A DNA stretch of 64,000 bases from Arthrobacter jiangjiafuii (GCF_018622995.1 NZ_CP076022.1:1054001-1118000); one strand, 5' to 3'. Positions 8,464 to 17,636 are shown, numbered from the stretch's first letter. Notes: generated by a model from the letters alone, not told the origin. A program made the numbers and translations.

Positions 8464-9080
8464 GCAAGAAGCAGTTGGGGGCTGCTCCCATGGCGGAAAG
8501 CAAGCCGGCGGCAGGAAAACCAAATGGATGGTTTGGGCGGCTCCGCGCACAGCCAGGGTTCCGCACGGCTTCCGTTGCTTTCGTCCTGACGGTGGTACTC
8601 GGGATTGGCTCCACTGCCGCCTACGCCTATTGGAGTCAAAGCCAGACCGTTAATATCGTGGGCACGACCGGTTACAAACTTCCGGTTCCGACGGCGCCTG
8701 TTTGCGTGACGGCTTGGGGGGCGGAACCCAATCGGGTCGAGTGGAGTCCGGCAGCGGGCGCAGACCCGGAAGCCCGCCACATTCTGACATTCCAGGCGCA
8801 GAAAAAATCGGTCTCTTATGCGGTACCGCCGGGAATTTACAGTGTCGAACCTTTCAAGATGGATGAACTTTACGATGCCTTCGGCGGTACCGGTGGAGAC
8901 ATCGTTCCACTGAAGGTCACCCTGGAAACGGGGATTGTTTCGGTGCCGGTGTCAGGAAAAAGGCCGATCAAGCTCGAAGCCAATCAGATCCTTTTCCGAT
9001 CGGCGCAGGGTGCTTCAAAGGACATGTTTTACCACACCTTCCGCACACACTTCTGGGGAAACTACCCCTGCATGAGGTAG
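8460..9080 (+). CDS. Third alternate-signal-peptide protein with cytoplasmic extension
   Basis: A 206-residue protein. It has a cytoplasmic N-terminal segment of about 35 residues with several Lys, then a hydrophobic helix (about 37-55) ending GSTAAYAYWSQSQTVN. The AYxYWS motif matches the cleavage-region pattern of the other cassette proteins. The mature part of about 145 residues is beta-rich with two cysteines (PVCVTAWG, YPCMR). Its ATG overlaps the preceding stop (ATGA). It lies last in the cassette, 13 bp from the convergent nhaA end. The long cytoplasmic extension is unusual for an alternate signal and may make this a retained or slowly processed component. Confidence 0.75.
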   Translation: MSKKQLGAAPMAESKPAAGKPNGWFGRLRAQPGFRTASVAFVLTVVLGIGSTAAYAYWSQSQTVNIVGTTGYKLPVPTAPVCVTAWGAEPNRVEWSPAAGADPEARHILTFQAQKKSVSYAVPPGIYSVEPFKMDELYDAFGGTGGDIVPLKVTLETGIVSVPVSGKRPIKLEANQILFRSAQGASKDMFYHTFRTHFWGNYPCMR

Positions 9081-9093
9081 CTGCCGACGCCAG

Positions 9094-10527
9094 CTAACGC
9101 CCGCCGTCGTCATCATAAACGTCCGGTATCCCGTCCGCGTCCGCATCCCGTGACTCCTGCTCCTCGACCAGCCGGTAGAACCGGTTGCGGATCCGCAGCA
9201 GGATTGAGGCCAGCAGTGCGGCGGTGACCGACGCGGCGAGGATGGCGACCTTGGCATGGTCGTTGTGCTCAGTGCCGGGATCGAAGCTCAGGTCGTTGAC
9301 GAGCAGGGACACGGTGAAACCGATGCCGGACAGGACGCCGATGCCAAGCAGGTCGATCCATTTGACGCTGGCATCCAGCCGGGCGCGGGTAGCGGTCGTG
9401 AGGGCCCAGGTGGTGGCGAGGATGCCCAGCGGTTTGCCGGCCACGAGCCCCGCCAGGATGCCGATCGCTACCGGATCGGACAGTGCCGAACCCAGTCCGC
9501 TGATGCCGCCGATCGCAACCCCGGCGGAGAAGAACGCGAACACAGGGACCGCAAAGCCGGCGGACAGCGGCCGGAGCCGGTGCTCGAAGATTTCCGCCAG
9601 CCCGGGTTTGCCCGGTTCGGGCTGCACCGGCCTGCCGTCAGGTCCGCGGCGCAGCACCGGAATGCAGAACCCCAGCAGCACTCCGGCCACTGTGGCGTGG
9701 ACCCCGGAGGCATGCATCAGCGCCCACACCACTATCCCCACCGGTAGCAGGATCAGCCACGCGGCCGCCGGATGGGTGGCAAAGATCCGGCGCCCGCTCT
9801 GCGCCAGGTAGAGGAACAGGCCCAGCGGGAGAAGCATGATCCCCAGATAGAGCAGGTGCAGGTCTTCGGTGTAGAAGAACGCGATGATGGTGATGGCCAG
9901 CAGATCATCCACCACGGCCAGGGTGAGCAGGAAGATCCGCAGCGCCGAGGGCAGGTGCGAGCTGATGACCGCCAGGACAGCCAGGGCAAAGGCGATGTCG
10001 GTAGCGGTGGGGATCGCCCAGCCGCGCAGGCCGTCGGACCCGCTGACCAGATTGACGGCCACATAGATGAGGGCGGGAACGACGACGCCGCCTGCTGCCG
10101 CGGCCACCGGAACGATCGCCTTGCTCAGGTCCCGGAGATCGCCGGCAACGAACTCGCGCTTGAGCTCGAGTCCGACCAGGAAGAAGAACACGGCCAGCAG
10201 CCCGTCCGCTGCCCATTCGCCCACACTGAGTTCCAGGTGCCACGGTTCGTACCCGAACTCGAAGTCACGGATCGCGAAATAGGAGCCCGACGCCGGGGAA
10301 TTGGCCCAGATGAGCGCGGCCACCGTGGCGATCAGCAGCAGGATCCCGCCGACGGTTTCCTTCCGTAGGATCTCGCCGATCCGCAGCACTTCCGGATAGC
10401 TGGCCCGGCCCAGGACGGTGCTGCCGGCGGGGCTCACCTGCCCCGCCGGGCCGTCGTCGGGCTGATTCTCTTGCCGGTGCTGGTCCTGATGCTTCGAGTC
10501 GTGCTGATCGTGCGGGTCCGGTGCCAT
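9094..10527 (-). CDS. nhaA: Na+/H+ antiporter NhaA
   Basis: A protein of 477 residues from ATG 10527, preceded by AAGGA at the right spacing; an in-frame ATG 33 bp upstream lacks a site. It exchanges sodium for protons across the inner membrane. Family signatures are seen: [22 protein letters not shown] in the first helix, [28 protein letters not shown], the paired aspartates of VVDDLLAI (the pore residues D163/D164 in E. coli) and a final [11 protein letters not shown]. The His- and Asp-rich N-terminal tail ([12 protein letters not shown]) is an actinobacterial extension. It is about 90 residues longer than E. coli NhaA, mostly at the two ends. Confidence 0.95.
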   Translation of the reverse strand: MAPDPHDQHDSKHQDQHRQENQPDDGPAGQVSPAGSTVLGRASYPEVLRIGEILRKETVGGILLLIATVAALIWANSPASGSYFAIRDFEFGYEPWHLELSVGEWAADGLLAVFFFLVGLELKREFVAGDLRDLSKAIVPVAAAAGGVVVPALIYVAVNLVSGSDGLRGWAIPTATDIAFALAVLAVISSHLPSALRIFLLTLAVVDDLLAITIIAFFYTEDLHLLYLGIMLLPLGLFLYLAQSGRRIFATHPAAAWLILLPVGIVVWALMHASGVHATVAGVLLGFCIPVLRRGPDGRPVQPEPGKPGLAEIFEHRLRPLSAGFAVPVFAFFSAGVAIGGISGLGSALSDPVAIGILAGLVAGKPLGILATTWALTTATRARLDASVKWIDLLGIGVLSGIGFTVSLLVNDLSFDPGTEHNDHAKVAILAASVTAALLASILLRIRNRFYRLVEEQESRDADADGIPDVYDDDGGR

Positions 10528-10581
10528 CGAAGTCCTTCCGCGAACGGGCGGTTCTTCCAAATTCTGGCACCAACCCGCTGG

Positions 10582-10815
10582 TTAGCCCATCAATGCCCGG
10601 AAGCCGACAATGATCGTGGCCAAACCAAACACCATGGAGGTGGTGACCTTCATCAGATTCACCGTCAGGTACCGGGTGGGGGCGCCCTTTTCGTCCCGGG
10701 CGCGGGGATCCTTGTAGGCCTGGATCAGGTAGGGCGGCCAGACGAGCAGGCTCCACAGGCCGCTGATAATGAGGATGACCGCCAGCGCGGTGGGCAGAAC
10801 GATGGTGTTGTCCAT
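10582..10815 (-). CDS. SCO4848-family small membrane protein
   Basis: A 77-residue protein with two membrane helices (about 8-27 and 55-75) flanking a basic, Asp-rich loop. The pattern LWSLLVWPPYLIQAYKDPRA followed by FGLATIIVGFRAL matches the SCO4848 family, found across actinobacteria with no known function. It lies between the DUF2505 gene and nhaA, all on the minus strand, with gaps of 7 and 54 bp, so the three are probably transcribed together. Confidence 0.85.
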   Translation of the reverse strand: MDNTIVLPTALAVILIISGLWSLLVWPPYLIQAYKDPRARDEKGAPTRYLTVNLMKVTTSMVFGLATIIVGFRALMG

Positions 10816-10822
10816 GGTGGCC

Positions 10823-11320
10823 CTAGCGGCTTTCGATCCATTTGCCGGCCTGGGCGGCCTGGATGGTCAGCGCCTTGCCGATCATGGGTTCGGCGGACTT
10901 GGCGATCTTGTCGCCCAGGAAGGGAATGGAGGAGCTGACGGAGCCATCCACGTCCACCCGGGTGCCTTCGGCCACGGCCACCAGCCGCTGCGTGGCGCTG
11001 ACCTTCAGCGGAACACCGCCAACGGAGAGGTCCACCGACGCTTCACGGGAACCGTCGGCCGCCGGGGCCGCCCAGTTTTCCGTCTGGGTCACGGTCAGCG
11101 AGGAGCCAACAAACTTCTTGGCCATCTCCGGCAGCCGGTCGGTCGGCAGGGTGCGCACCGCCGTGAGGACAAACGCCGCGGCGGTGTCACCGTCGACCGT
11201 TACCGAGACCAGCGCCCCGCCCACGTGTTCGCTGACGCTGCGCAGGAAGTCCTCGCTGGCGAACGTGTCAGTGACCGTCCGGACGTCGTAGGGCAGCGTG
11301 GTCGAGGCGTTCAAAGCCAT
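10823..11320 (-). CDS. DUF2505 domain protein (START/SRPBCC-like)
   Basis: A protein of 165 residues from ATG 11320, chosen because GGAGG lies 4 bp before it; an in-frame start 51 bp upstream has no site. The sequence MALNASTTLPYDVRTVTDTFASEDFLRSV and the closing segment with SIPFLGDKIAKSAEP are typical of DUF2505, a family of small ligand-binding-like proteins in actinobacteria. No catalytic residues are known. It heads a likely three-gene operon with the SCO4848-family gene and nhaA. Confidence 0.85.
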   Translation of the reverse strand: MALNASTTLPYDVRTVTDTFASEDFLRSVSEHVGGALVSVTVDGDTAAAFVLTAVRTLPTDRLPEMAKKFVGSSLTVTQTENWAAPAADGSREASVDLSVGGVPLKVSATQRLVAVAEGTRVDVDGSVSSSIPFLGDKIAKSAEPMIGKALTIQAAQAGKWIESR

Positions 11321-11476
11321 GGATCCTCCAGAGTAGGTATGAGTCTTGCCGGCGTGCCGTGCAGTGCGCACAGTTCAACCGGCCCGCAAACATCCTAATC
11401 TCCGGCCCTCCCCAGCTCCGAAACGGCGGTCCCAACAGTGGCCGCGAGGAGGCCGCCGTGCGTCCGGATGTGCCGG

Positions 11477-12232
11477 TCAGCGTTCCAGGCTGATGCAGGC
11501 GACAGCACCCTCGCCGGATTGGTCCGTGCCGGGCGTGCTGGTTTCGGAGGTGATGAGCAGCGAGCGGCCGATGCCGTCGTCGGGCAGGACCCACGGCGCG
11601 GTGACGCTCACGTCGGAGCCGCCGTCGTCGTCGGTCGTGAAGTTCATGATCAGATTCCGGGACTGCGTGTTCTGGGTATCGGTGTATTCCGGACCCGCTG
11701 CCGAGGCCTCGGCGCCGCAGGTGTCCTCATGCAGCGTCGCGGTGAAGGGGGTGTTCGGCAGGAAACCGCGGACAATCAGGTCCACGTCGGTGGAGGCCTC
11801 GGTCTCGTTGATGGTGACTGTGGTGTCGGCGCCTTCGGGAACCAGCGAGGAGTCGTAAGTGGAGGCGATGGCGTTCTCGCAGTACGGGCCGAAGGTGCCC
11901 TCGATGATCCCGCTGGCGATCGGGCTGGGTGTGGTGTTCCCGCAGCGGTCGGGGTCTTCGGTGCTGCCGCGAACGCCCTGCGCCTCGCACTCTTCCTGCT
12001 CCGAGCTGCCGGGAGAGAAGGAATCGCAGGCTGCTGCCGTGTTCGAAGAATCCGATTCTCCGGGGCTGGGCGGCCCGGTCTCCTCCGGGCTGGAGGTTTC
12101 GGATCCTTCCGGACTGGAGTTCTCGGTGTTCGAGGCGTTTGAATCCTCCCCGGAATCGTTGTTGGTACAGCCGGCCAGGGCCAGGAGCGAGAGCAGGAGA
12201 GCGGACGTCAGAAGAAGAAGTTTGCGTGCCAT
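11477..12232 (-). CDS. SodC-like lipoprotein without metal-binding histidines
   Basis: A protein of 251 residues from ATG 12232, with AAGGA upstream. Signal peptide 1-19 ends in the lipobox LALAGC, so Cys20 is lipidated and the protein sits on the outer face of the membrane. A linker of about 50 residues rich in Ser, Glu and Pro follows. The C-terminal part resembles the Cu/Zn superoxide dismutase fold: TATLHEDTCGAEASAAGPEY matches the HxHxGxCG...AG segment, and GIGRSLLI...SGEGAVACISL matches GRSLVIH...GxRIACGVI. Only one His remains in this region, so copper and zinc binding is lost. Structural or decoy roles are possible. The SodC relationship is from pattern and is moderate. Confidence 0.7.
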   Translation of the reverse strand: MARKLLLLTSALLLSLLALAGCTNNDSGEDSNASNTENSSPEGSETSSPEETGPPSPGESDSSNTAAACDSFSPGSSEQEECEAQGVRGSTEDPDRCGNTTPSPIASGIIEGTFGPYCENAIASTYDSSLVPEGADTTVTINETEASTDVDLIVRGFLPNTPFTATLHEDTCGAEASAAGPEYTDTQNTQSRNLIMNFTTDDDGGSDVSVTAPWVLPDDGIGRSLLITSETSTPGTDQSGEGAVACISLER

Positions 12233-12728
12233 GGGGCAATCCTTACGTGGCGGGGGGATCTGCAGTCTGGTGTGTGCCCGTGCCTTTCCAGCGTGGCAGG
12301 GCCGGGATTGAAAATCCATAACTGTCCGGCTGCTTGGCCGCGGTCTGCCGCACCCGGCGAGAGCGGCTGGACAGAGCCCGATAGCGGGCGCAGTATCCGT
12401 GCCCTGGGGCGCTGTGTGGCGCTGGGGTCCGAGTGCGCAGCTATGGCGACCTTGGCGGCCTGAAACCCGCCGTATCTGCGCTCTGGGTATCGGCTTATCC
12501 CCGTCGAGAGCGTGGACGCGGGGTAACGCCCGCCAGGGCACCTCAGCCACGGGGATTCGGCCCGCGATCTGCCCGCAGCGGACGGGCGTTTTCCGCGGCC
12601 GGACAACGGGTAGGCTGGAAGAAAAGCCCCGGGGTTCCTCAGTGAACTTCGGGTATTTGCGTTGCACCGCACCGGCGCGCGCACGCTCACACTGTTGCAC
12701 TGCCTCACCTCAAGGAGAGCCCCTACCG
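12233..12728. other. Divergent intergenic region upstream of mfd
   Basis: This 496-bp gap separates the lipoprotein gene (minus) and mfd (plus). The long open frame entering mfd from 12399 has no ribosome site and reads as GC-rich noise before the mfd start, so I treat it as non-coding. It contains the degenerate repeat element at 12429-12486, described separately. The mfd ribosome site AAGGAG is near 12713. No promoter could be assigned with confidence. Confidence 0.45.
12429..12486. repeat. Degenerate hairpin copy of the CTGCACTCTC repeat family
   Basis: GAGTGCGCAGCTATGGCG at 12431-12448 is followed by CGCCGTATCTGCGCTCTG at 12469-12486. The second is close to the reverse complement of the first, giving an imperfect inverted pair. 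The first half matches the inverted core of the arrays at 25731, 30993 and 57512 (GAGAGTGCAGCTATGGCGGG), differing by an inserted-looking GC step. It appears to be a single, decayed head-to-head unit. Confidence 0.5.
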
Positions 12729-15700
12729 ATGAGCCTGAACGGACTGCGCGCCGCACTGGCCGAAGACCCGTCCTACGCACGGGTGCGAACCCTCGCCTCA
12801 CGGACCCCGGAACGGCGCAGCGAGGACCTGCAGATCGGCGCGCCGCAAGGCATGCGGGCGGCGCTGCTGGCGGAAATGGTGGACGGGCTCGCCGCAGCGG
12901 CCGACGACGCCGGCACCGGCAGCGCTGCCACGGCACCTCCGGTGGTGCTCGCGGTGACCGCGACCGGCCGCGAGGCGGAGGACCTGGCCGCGGCGCTGCG
13001 GTCCTACCTGCCGCTGGCCGGCATCGAGGAGTTCCCCTCCTGGGAGACCCTGCCGCATGAACGGCTCTCGCCACGCTCGGACACCGTGGGCCGGCGGCTC
13101 TCGGTCCTGCGCCGGCTGGCCCACCCCGAGGGGCACCCGATCTCCGTGATCGTGGCCCCGGTCCGCGCCGTCGTCCAGCCCCTGGTGGCCGGGCTCGGCG
13201 ACCTGCAGCCGGTGGCCCTGAAGGTGGGGGAGGAGCGGGCGTTCGACGCCGTCGTCAAGCAGCTCTCCGAAGCCGCCTACGCGCGGGTGGACATGGTCTC
13301 GCACCGCGGCGAGTTCGCGGTGCGCGGCGGCATCCTCGACGTTTTCCCGCCGACCGAGGACCATCCGATCCGGATCGACTTCTTCGGCGACGAGGTGGAC
13401 TCCATGCGCTGGTTCGCCGTCGCCGACCAGCGCACCCTGACCGGGCCGCACATCACCCACCCGACCGAGCTGTACGCTCCGCCGTGCCGGGAAATCCTCA
13501 TCACCCCCTCGGTGATGAGCCGCGCCGCGAAGCTGCAGGGCCAGATGCCGGCCGCCGCTGACATGCTGGAGAAGATCGCCGGCGGCATCGCCGTCGACGG
13601 CATGGAATCCCTGGCCCCGGTGCTGGTGGACGAAATGGTGCCGTTGATGGCGCAGCTGCCCGCCGGATCGCTCTCCGTGGTGATCGAACCGGAGAAGGTC
13701 CGCGCCCGCGCGCACGACCTTGCCGCCACGAATGAGGAATTCCTCGCCGCCGCCTGGGCCACGGCGTCCGACGGCGGTGCGGCGCCGCTGGACCTGTCCG
13801 CCGGCATCAGCGCGGACCTGGAGGCGGCCAGCTTCCGGTCGCTGGCTGACACCCGCTCCGCGGCGCTCGCCAACTCGGTGGGCTGGTGGTCGATCACCTC
13901 GTTCAACCCGGACGACGAAACCGTGCTGGACATCGACACCCTGACCATCAACGCGCGCGAACCCCGCGGCTACCAGGGCGACGTGGCGGAGATGATGGAG
14001 TTCATCGGCGCCCGGGTGCGCGACGCCTGGCGCGTCGTCGTCGTCACCGAAGGTCCCGGTCCGGCATCGCGGCTGGCGGAGCTGTTCAAGGACAACGACA
14101 TTCCGGCCTCGCTCACCGAATCGGTGGACACCGAGCCGGCGCCGGGGATCATCTCGATCACCACCGCCAGCGCCGGCCGCGGCTACGTTTTTGACGGGCT
14201 GAAGACCGGCCTGCTCACCGAGGCGGACCTGCTCGGCCGGGCCAGCGCCTACTCCACCCGCGACATGCGCAAGATGCCCTCCAAACGGCGCAACGCCGTC
14301 GACCCCCTCCAGCTGCACGAAGGCGACTTTGTTGTCCACGAGCAGCACGGTGTCGGCAAGTTCGTGGAGCTGATCCAGCGGGCCACCGGCGCCGGGCAGA
14401 ACAAGACCGTACGCGAGTACATGGTGCTGGAATATGCGCCGGCCAAGCGCGGCGCCCCCGGTGACCGGCTCTTCGTGCCCACCGACCAGCTGGACCAGAT
14501 CACCCGCTACGTGGGCGGGGAGACCCCGGTGCTCTCCAAAATGGGCGGCTCGGACTGGGCGAAGACCAAGTCCCGGGCGCGCAAGGCGGTCAAGGAGATC
14601 GCCGGCGAGCTGATCCGCCTCTACTCGGCCCGGATGGCCTCCAAGGGGCACGCCTTTGCGAAGGACACGCCCTGGCAGCGCGAGCTGGAGGAGGCGTTCC
14701 CGTATGTGGAGACCCCCGACCAGCTGACCACCATCAACGAGGTCAAGGCCGATATGGAGAAGGAAGTCCCGATGGACCGCCTGGTCTCCGGCGACGTCGG
14801 CTACGGCAAGACCGAGATCGCGGTGCGCGCCGCGTTCAAGGCGGTGCAGGACGGCAAGCAGGTGGCGGTGCTGGTACCCACCACACTGCTGGCCCAGCAG
14901 CACATGGAGACCTTCGGCGAACGCTTCTCCGGCTTCCCGGTCCGGGTGGAATCGCTGTCCCGGTTCCAGACCTCCAAACAGGCCAAGGAAACCATCGAGG
15001 GCGTGAAGAACGGGTCCGTGGACGTGGTGATCGGCACGCACCGGCTGCTCTCGCAGGAGGTCCAGTTCAAGGACCTGGGCCTGGTGATCGTGGATGAGGA
15101 GCAGCGCTTCGGTGTGGAGCACAAGGAAGCGCTGAAGAAGATGCGCACCAACGTGGACGTCCTGGCGATGAGTGCGACGCCGATTCCGCGCACCCTGGAG
15201 ATGTCGCTGACCGGGATCCGGGAAACCTCCACCCTGGCCACCCCGCCGGAGGAACGGCATCCGGTGCTGACCTACGTGGGTCCGTACACCGACCGGCAGG
15301 CCTCCGCCGCGATCCGCCGCGAGCTGATGCGCGAAGGCCAGGTGTTCTTTGTGCACAACCGGGTCTCCTCGATCGACCGCACCGCCGCGCACCTGGCGGA
15401 GCTGGTGCCGGAGGCACGGATCGCCGTGGCGCACGGGCAGATGAGTGAATCCAAGCTCGAGCAGATCATCGTGGACTTCTGGGAGAAGCGCTTCGACGTG
15501 CTGGTCTGCACCACCATCATCGAAACCGGCCTGGACATCTCCAACGCCAACACGCTGATCGTGGACCGGGCCGACCACTTTGGCCTGTCCCAGCTGCACC
15601 AGCTGCGCGGGCGTGTGGGCCGCGGCCGGGAACGGGCCTACGCATACTTCCTCTATCCCTCCGAAAAGCCGCTGGGCGAGGTGGCGCTGGAACGGCTCAA

Positions 15701-16346
15701 GGCCGTGGCCACGCACAACGAGCTCGGGGCGGGCATGCAGCTGGCGATGAAGGACCTGGAGATCCGCGGGGCCGGCAACCTGCTCGGCGGGGAACAGTCC
15801 GGGCACATCGCCGGGGTGGGCTTTGACCTGTACATCCGGCTGGTGGGCGAGGCGGTCGCGGATTACCGCGGCGAGGCCGAGGAGAAGGCCGCGGAGATGA
15901 AGATCGAGCTGCCGGTGAACGCGCACCTGCCGCACGACTACGTGCCGGGGGAGCGGCTGCGCCTCGAGGCCTACCGCAAGCTCGCCTCCGCCGTGACGTA
16001 CGAGGCGATCGACGAGGTGCTGGCCGAACTTGTGGACCGCTACGGCGAGCCGCCGCTGGCCGTGCAGAACCTGATCTCGGTGGCCCGGTTCCGGGTCGGG
16101 GCGCGCGAGGCAGGGCTGACCGACGTCGCACTGCAGGGGAACTTCATCAAGTTTGCTCCGGCGGACCTGCCCGAATCGCGCACCATGCGGCTGCAGCGGA
16201 TGTATCCGGGAGCGCAGATCAAGCCGGCTCTGAACGCTGTGCTGGTGCCCAAGCCGAAGACCGCCCGGATTGGCGGCCGGGACCTGGTCGACGCCGAGAT
16301 CCTGGCTTGGGCGCAGCAGGTTGTGGACGCGGTGTTCAAGGAGTAG
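12729..16346 (+). CDS. mfd: Transcription-repair coupling factor Mfd
   Basis: A protein of 1205 residues from ATG 12729, preceded by AAGGAG. Mfd frees RNA polymerase stalled at DNA lesions and recruits UvrA. Visible parts in order: the UvrB-like N-terminal module (EEFPSWETLPHERLSPRSDTVG; VDMVSHRGEFAVRGGILDVFPP), the RNA-polymerase-interaction domain (GDFVVHEQHGVGKFV), and the translocase with Walker A GDVGYGKTEIA, DEEQRFGVEHKE as motif II, SATPIPRTLEMSLTG as motif III and QLRGRVGRG as motif VI. The C-terminal TRCF domain follows (PHDYVPGERLRLEAYRKLA). Length agrees with the family norm of about 1150-1220. The long antisense frames across it are shadows of high-GC coding. Confidence 0.98.
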   Translation: MSLNGLRAALAEDPSYARVRTLASRTPERRSEDLQIGAPQGMRAALLAEMVDGLAAAADDAGTGSAATAPPVVLAVTATGREAEDLAAALRSYLPLAGIEEFPSWETLPHERLSPRSDTVGRRLSVLRRLAHPEGHPISVIVAPVRAVVQPLVAGLGDLQPVALKVGEERAFDAVVKQLSEAAYARVDMVSHRGEFAVRGGILDVFPPTEDHPIRIDFFGDEVDSMRWFAVADQRTLTGPHITHPTELYAPPCREILITPSVMSRAAKLQGQMPAAADMLEKIAGGIAVDGMESLAPVLVDEMVPLMAQLPAGSLSVVIEPEKVRARAHDLAATNEEFLAAAWATASDGGAAPLDLSAGISADLEAASFRSLADTRSAALANSVGWWSITSFNPDDETVLDIDTLTINAREPRGYQGDVAEMMEFIGARVRDAWRVVVVTEGPGPASRLAELFKDNDIPASLTESVDTEPAPGIISITTASAGRGYVFDGLKTGLLTEADLLGRASAYSTRDMRKMPSKRRNAVDPLQLHEGDFVVHEQHGVGKFVELIQRATGAGQNKTVREYMVLEYAPAKRGAPGDRLFVPTDQLDQITRYVGGETPVLSKMGGSDWAKTKSRARKAVKEIAGELIRLYSARMASKGHAFAKDTPWQRELEEAFPYVETPDQLTTINEVKADMEKEVPMDRLVSGDVGYGKTEIAVRAAFKAVQDGKQVAVLVPTTLLAQQHMETFGERFSGFPVRVESLSRFQTSKQAKETIEGVKNGSVDVVIGTHRLLSQEVQFKDLGLVIVDEEQRFGVEHKEALKKMRTNVDVLAMSATPIPRTLEMSLTGIRETSTLATPPEERHPVLTYVGPYTDRQASAAIRRELMREGQVFFVHNRVSSIDRTAAHLAELVPEARIAVAHGQMSESKLEQIIVDFWEKRFDVLVCTTIIETGLDISNANTLIVDRADHFGLSQLHQLRGRVGRGRERAYAYFLYPSEKPLGEVALERLKAVATHNELGAGMQLAMKDLEIRGAGNLLGGEQSGHIAGVGFDLYIRLVGEAVADYRGEAEEKAAEMKIELPVNAHLPHDYVPGERLRLEAYRKLASAVTYEAIDEVLAELVDRYGEPPLAVQNLISVARFRVGAREAGLTDVALQGNFIKFAPADLPESRTMRLQRMYPGAQIKPALNAVLVPKPKTARIGGRDLVDAEILAWAQQVVDAVFKE

Positions 16347-16408
16347 CGGGGTGCCCTGCGCGGGAGCGGTCCTGCACAGGGTGGCGGGGTCGCCGCTGAC
16401 TGGGGACT

Positions 16409-16543
16409 CTAAGTGATCGCGATGATGAAGACCACCACGCAGGTCAGGGCGGTTGCGATGACAATGCCATAGCCGAATCTGCTGATGCGCTGTTGGCGGG
16501 CCCGGTCCCGGCGCCATTCCCGGCGCGTCATTGTGGTGGTCAT
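16409..16543 (-). CDS. Predicted 44-residue single-helix membrane protein
   Basis: A short open frame from ATG 16543 to TAG 16411-16409. The product begins MTTTMTRREWRRDRARQQ, a strongly basic cytoplasmic head, then one hydrophobic helix (GYGIVIATALTCVVVFIIAIT) ending at the C-terminus. The sharp basic/hydrophobic division and codon usage with GC-rich third positions argue that it is real. No clear ribosome site is visible. It lies between the convergent mfd end and the minus-strand gene at 16671. I do not recognise a family. Confidence 0.5.
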   Translation of the reverse strand: MTTTMTRREWRRDRARQQRISRFGYGIVIATALTCVVVFIIAIT

Positions 16544-16624
16544 CGCTCGAATATAGGCGGGTGCGGCAGGGAAGCCTGAGAGTAGCGGATACCTGCCTCG
16601 CGGCGAAAACTACTCGTTAAACCA

Positions 16625-16659
16625 CTTGTGCACGCAACCTTGGTGGTTGCGTGCACAAG
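16625..16659 (-). terminator. Strong hairpin, probable terminator after the small membrane gene
   Basis: CTTGTGCACGCAACC at 16625-16639 and GGTTGCGTGCACAAG at 16645-16659 are perfect 15-bp inverted arms around a 5-base loop. On the minus strand it follows the stop at 16671 and leads into TGGTTTAACG, a modest U-rich tail. A protein operator is the alternative. Confidence 0.65.
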
Positions 16660-16670
16660 GAAAAGCGTCG

Positions 16671-16922
16671 TTACTCGCCGGAAACCCGGCCCTCGGCCAG
16701 AACTGCGGCACTGTCCGAGCGTCCCATCATGAACGGGACCAGGTACGCGAAGGTTGCCAGCGCAAGGCAGATCACCATCGGCCAGATGTTGTCCAGGGTC
16801 AGCCAGGTCAGGGAGTAGAGCCCGACCATAAAGATGGCCAAAAAGATGACAAAAGTGACGAGGTTGCTGACCAGGTGCCCTTCACCCGAGTGCGTGGGCT
16901 GCTTGGACCGTGTTCCTGCCAT
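16671..16922 (-). CDS. Small conserved two-helix membrane protein
   Basis: An 83-residue protein with ribosome site GGAG close to ATG 16922. A polar head MAGTRSKQPTHSGEGH precedes two membrane helices (about 19-41 and 47-67), and the C-terminus is polar. The type is common in Arthrobacter relatives as an uncharacterised protein. It lies 39 bp downstream of deoC on the same strand and may be co-transcribed with it. Confidence 0.75.
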   Translation of the reverse strand: MAGTRSKQPTHSGEGHLVSNLVTFVIFLAIFMVGLYSLTWLTLDNIWPMVICLALATFAYLVPFMMGRSDSAAVLAEGRVSGE

Positions 16923-16961
16923 GGTTTTCTCCGTTTCAAAAAAGTTTCAGTAGCCGGCGGA

Positions 16962-17636
16962 TTAGTAATCCGACTCGGCGTTCCCACCCTTAACAATAGC
17001 GATACCGGAGCTCGCCCCGATACGCGTGGCGCCGGCGTCGATCATTGCCTGGGCGTCTTCCCGGGATCGGACCCCGCCTGAGGCCTTCACACCGAGGTCG
17101 GGTCCGACCGTGCGGCGCATGAGCGCGATGTCCTCGACCGTGGCTCCGCCGCCGTTGAATCCGGTGGAGGTTTTCACGAAATCGGCGCCGGCTTCCACTG
17201 CGGCCTGGCAGGCCAGGACCTTCTGCTCGTCGTTCAGCATGGACGTTTCGATGATGACTTTGAGGATGCCTCCACCGGTGTGGACCTCGTCGGCGACGGC
17301 GGCGATGTCACGGACCAGGGCGTCGCGGTCTTCACGCCGGGCTGCTGCAATGTCGATGACCATGTCGATCTCATCCGCGCCGTCCTGGAGTGCGCCGCGG
17401 GCTTCGAAGACCTTTACCTCGGTGGTGGTGGCTCCGAGCGGGAAACCGATGACCGAGCAGGTCAGCACGCCGCTGCCTTTGAGCGCATTGCGCACGGTGC
17501 CGACCCAGAGGGGGTTCACGCAGACTGATTTGAAGCCGTACTCGGCTGCTTCGGCGCAGACTTTCAGGATGTCTTCGCGGCTGGCCTCGGGCTTGAGGAG
17601 TGTGTGGTCGATGTAGGACGCAATGGCGGTAGGCAT
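16962..17636 (-). CDS. deoC: Deoxyribose-phosphate aldolase
   Basis: A protein of 224 residues from ATG 17636. It cleaves 2-deoxyribose 5-phosphate into acetaldehyde and glyceraldehyde 3-phosphate in nucleoside catabolism. The Schiff-base lysine is K155 in FVKTSTGF and the proton-relay lysine is K184 in GVKASGGVR; the phosphate-binding end is [10 protein letters not shown]. The N-terminal IDHTLLKP is also a family signature. Length is as expected for class I DeoC. Open frame continues upstream to 17774, but the family N-terminus fits the 17636 start. Purine nucleoside phosphorylase and a phosphohexomutase lie 4-6 kb away, a related salvage pathway. Confidence 0.95.
   Translation of the reverse strand: MPTAIASYIDHTLLKPEASREDILKVCAEAAEYGFKSVCVNPLWVGTVRNALKGSGVLTCSVIGFPLGATTTEVKVFEARGALQDGADEIDMVIDIAAARREDRDALVRDIAAVADEVHTGGGILKVIIETSMLNDEQKVLACQAAVEAGADFVKTSTGFNGGGATVEDIALMRRTVGPDLGVKASGGVRSREDAQAMIDAGATRIGASSGIAIVKGGNAESDY

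Noticed and set aside
12798-16517. 1239-codon minus-strand open frame opposite mfd
   Set aside because: It is the antisense shadow of a certain gene with high GC third positions; the translation is His-, Gly- and Arg-rich without domain structure.
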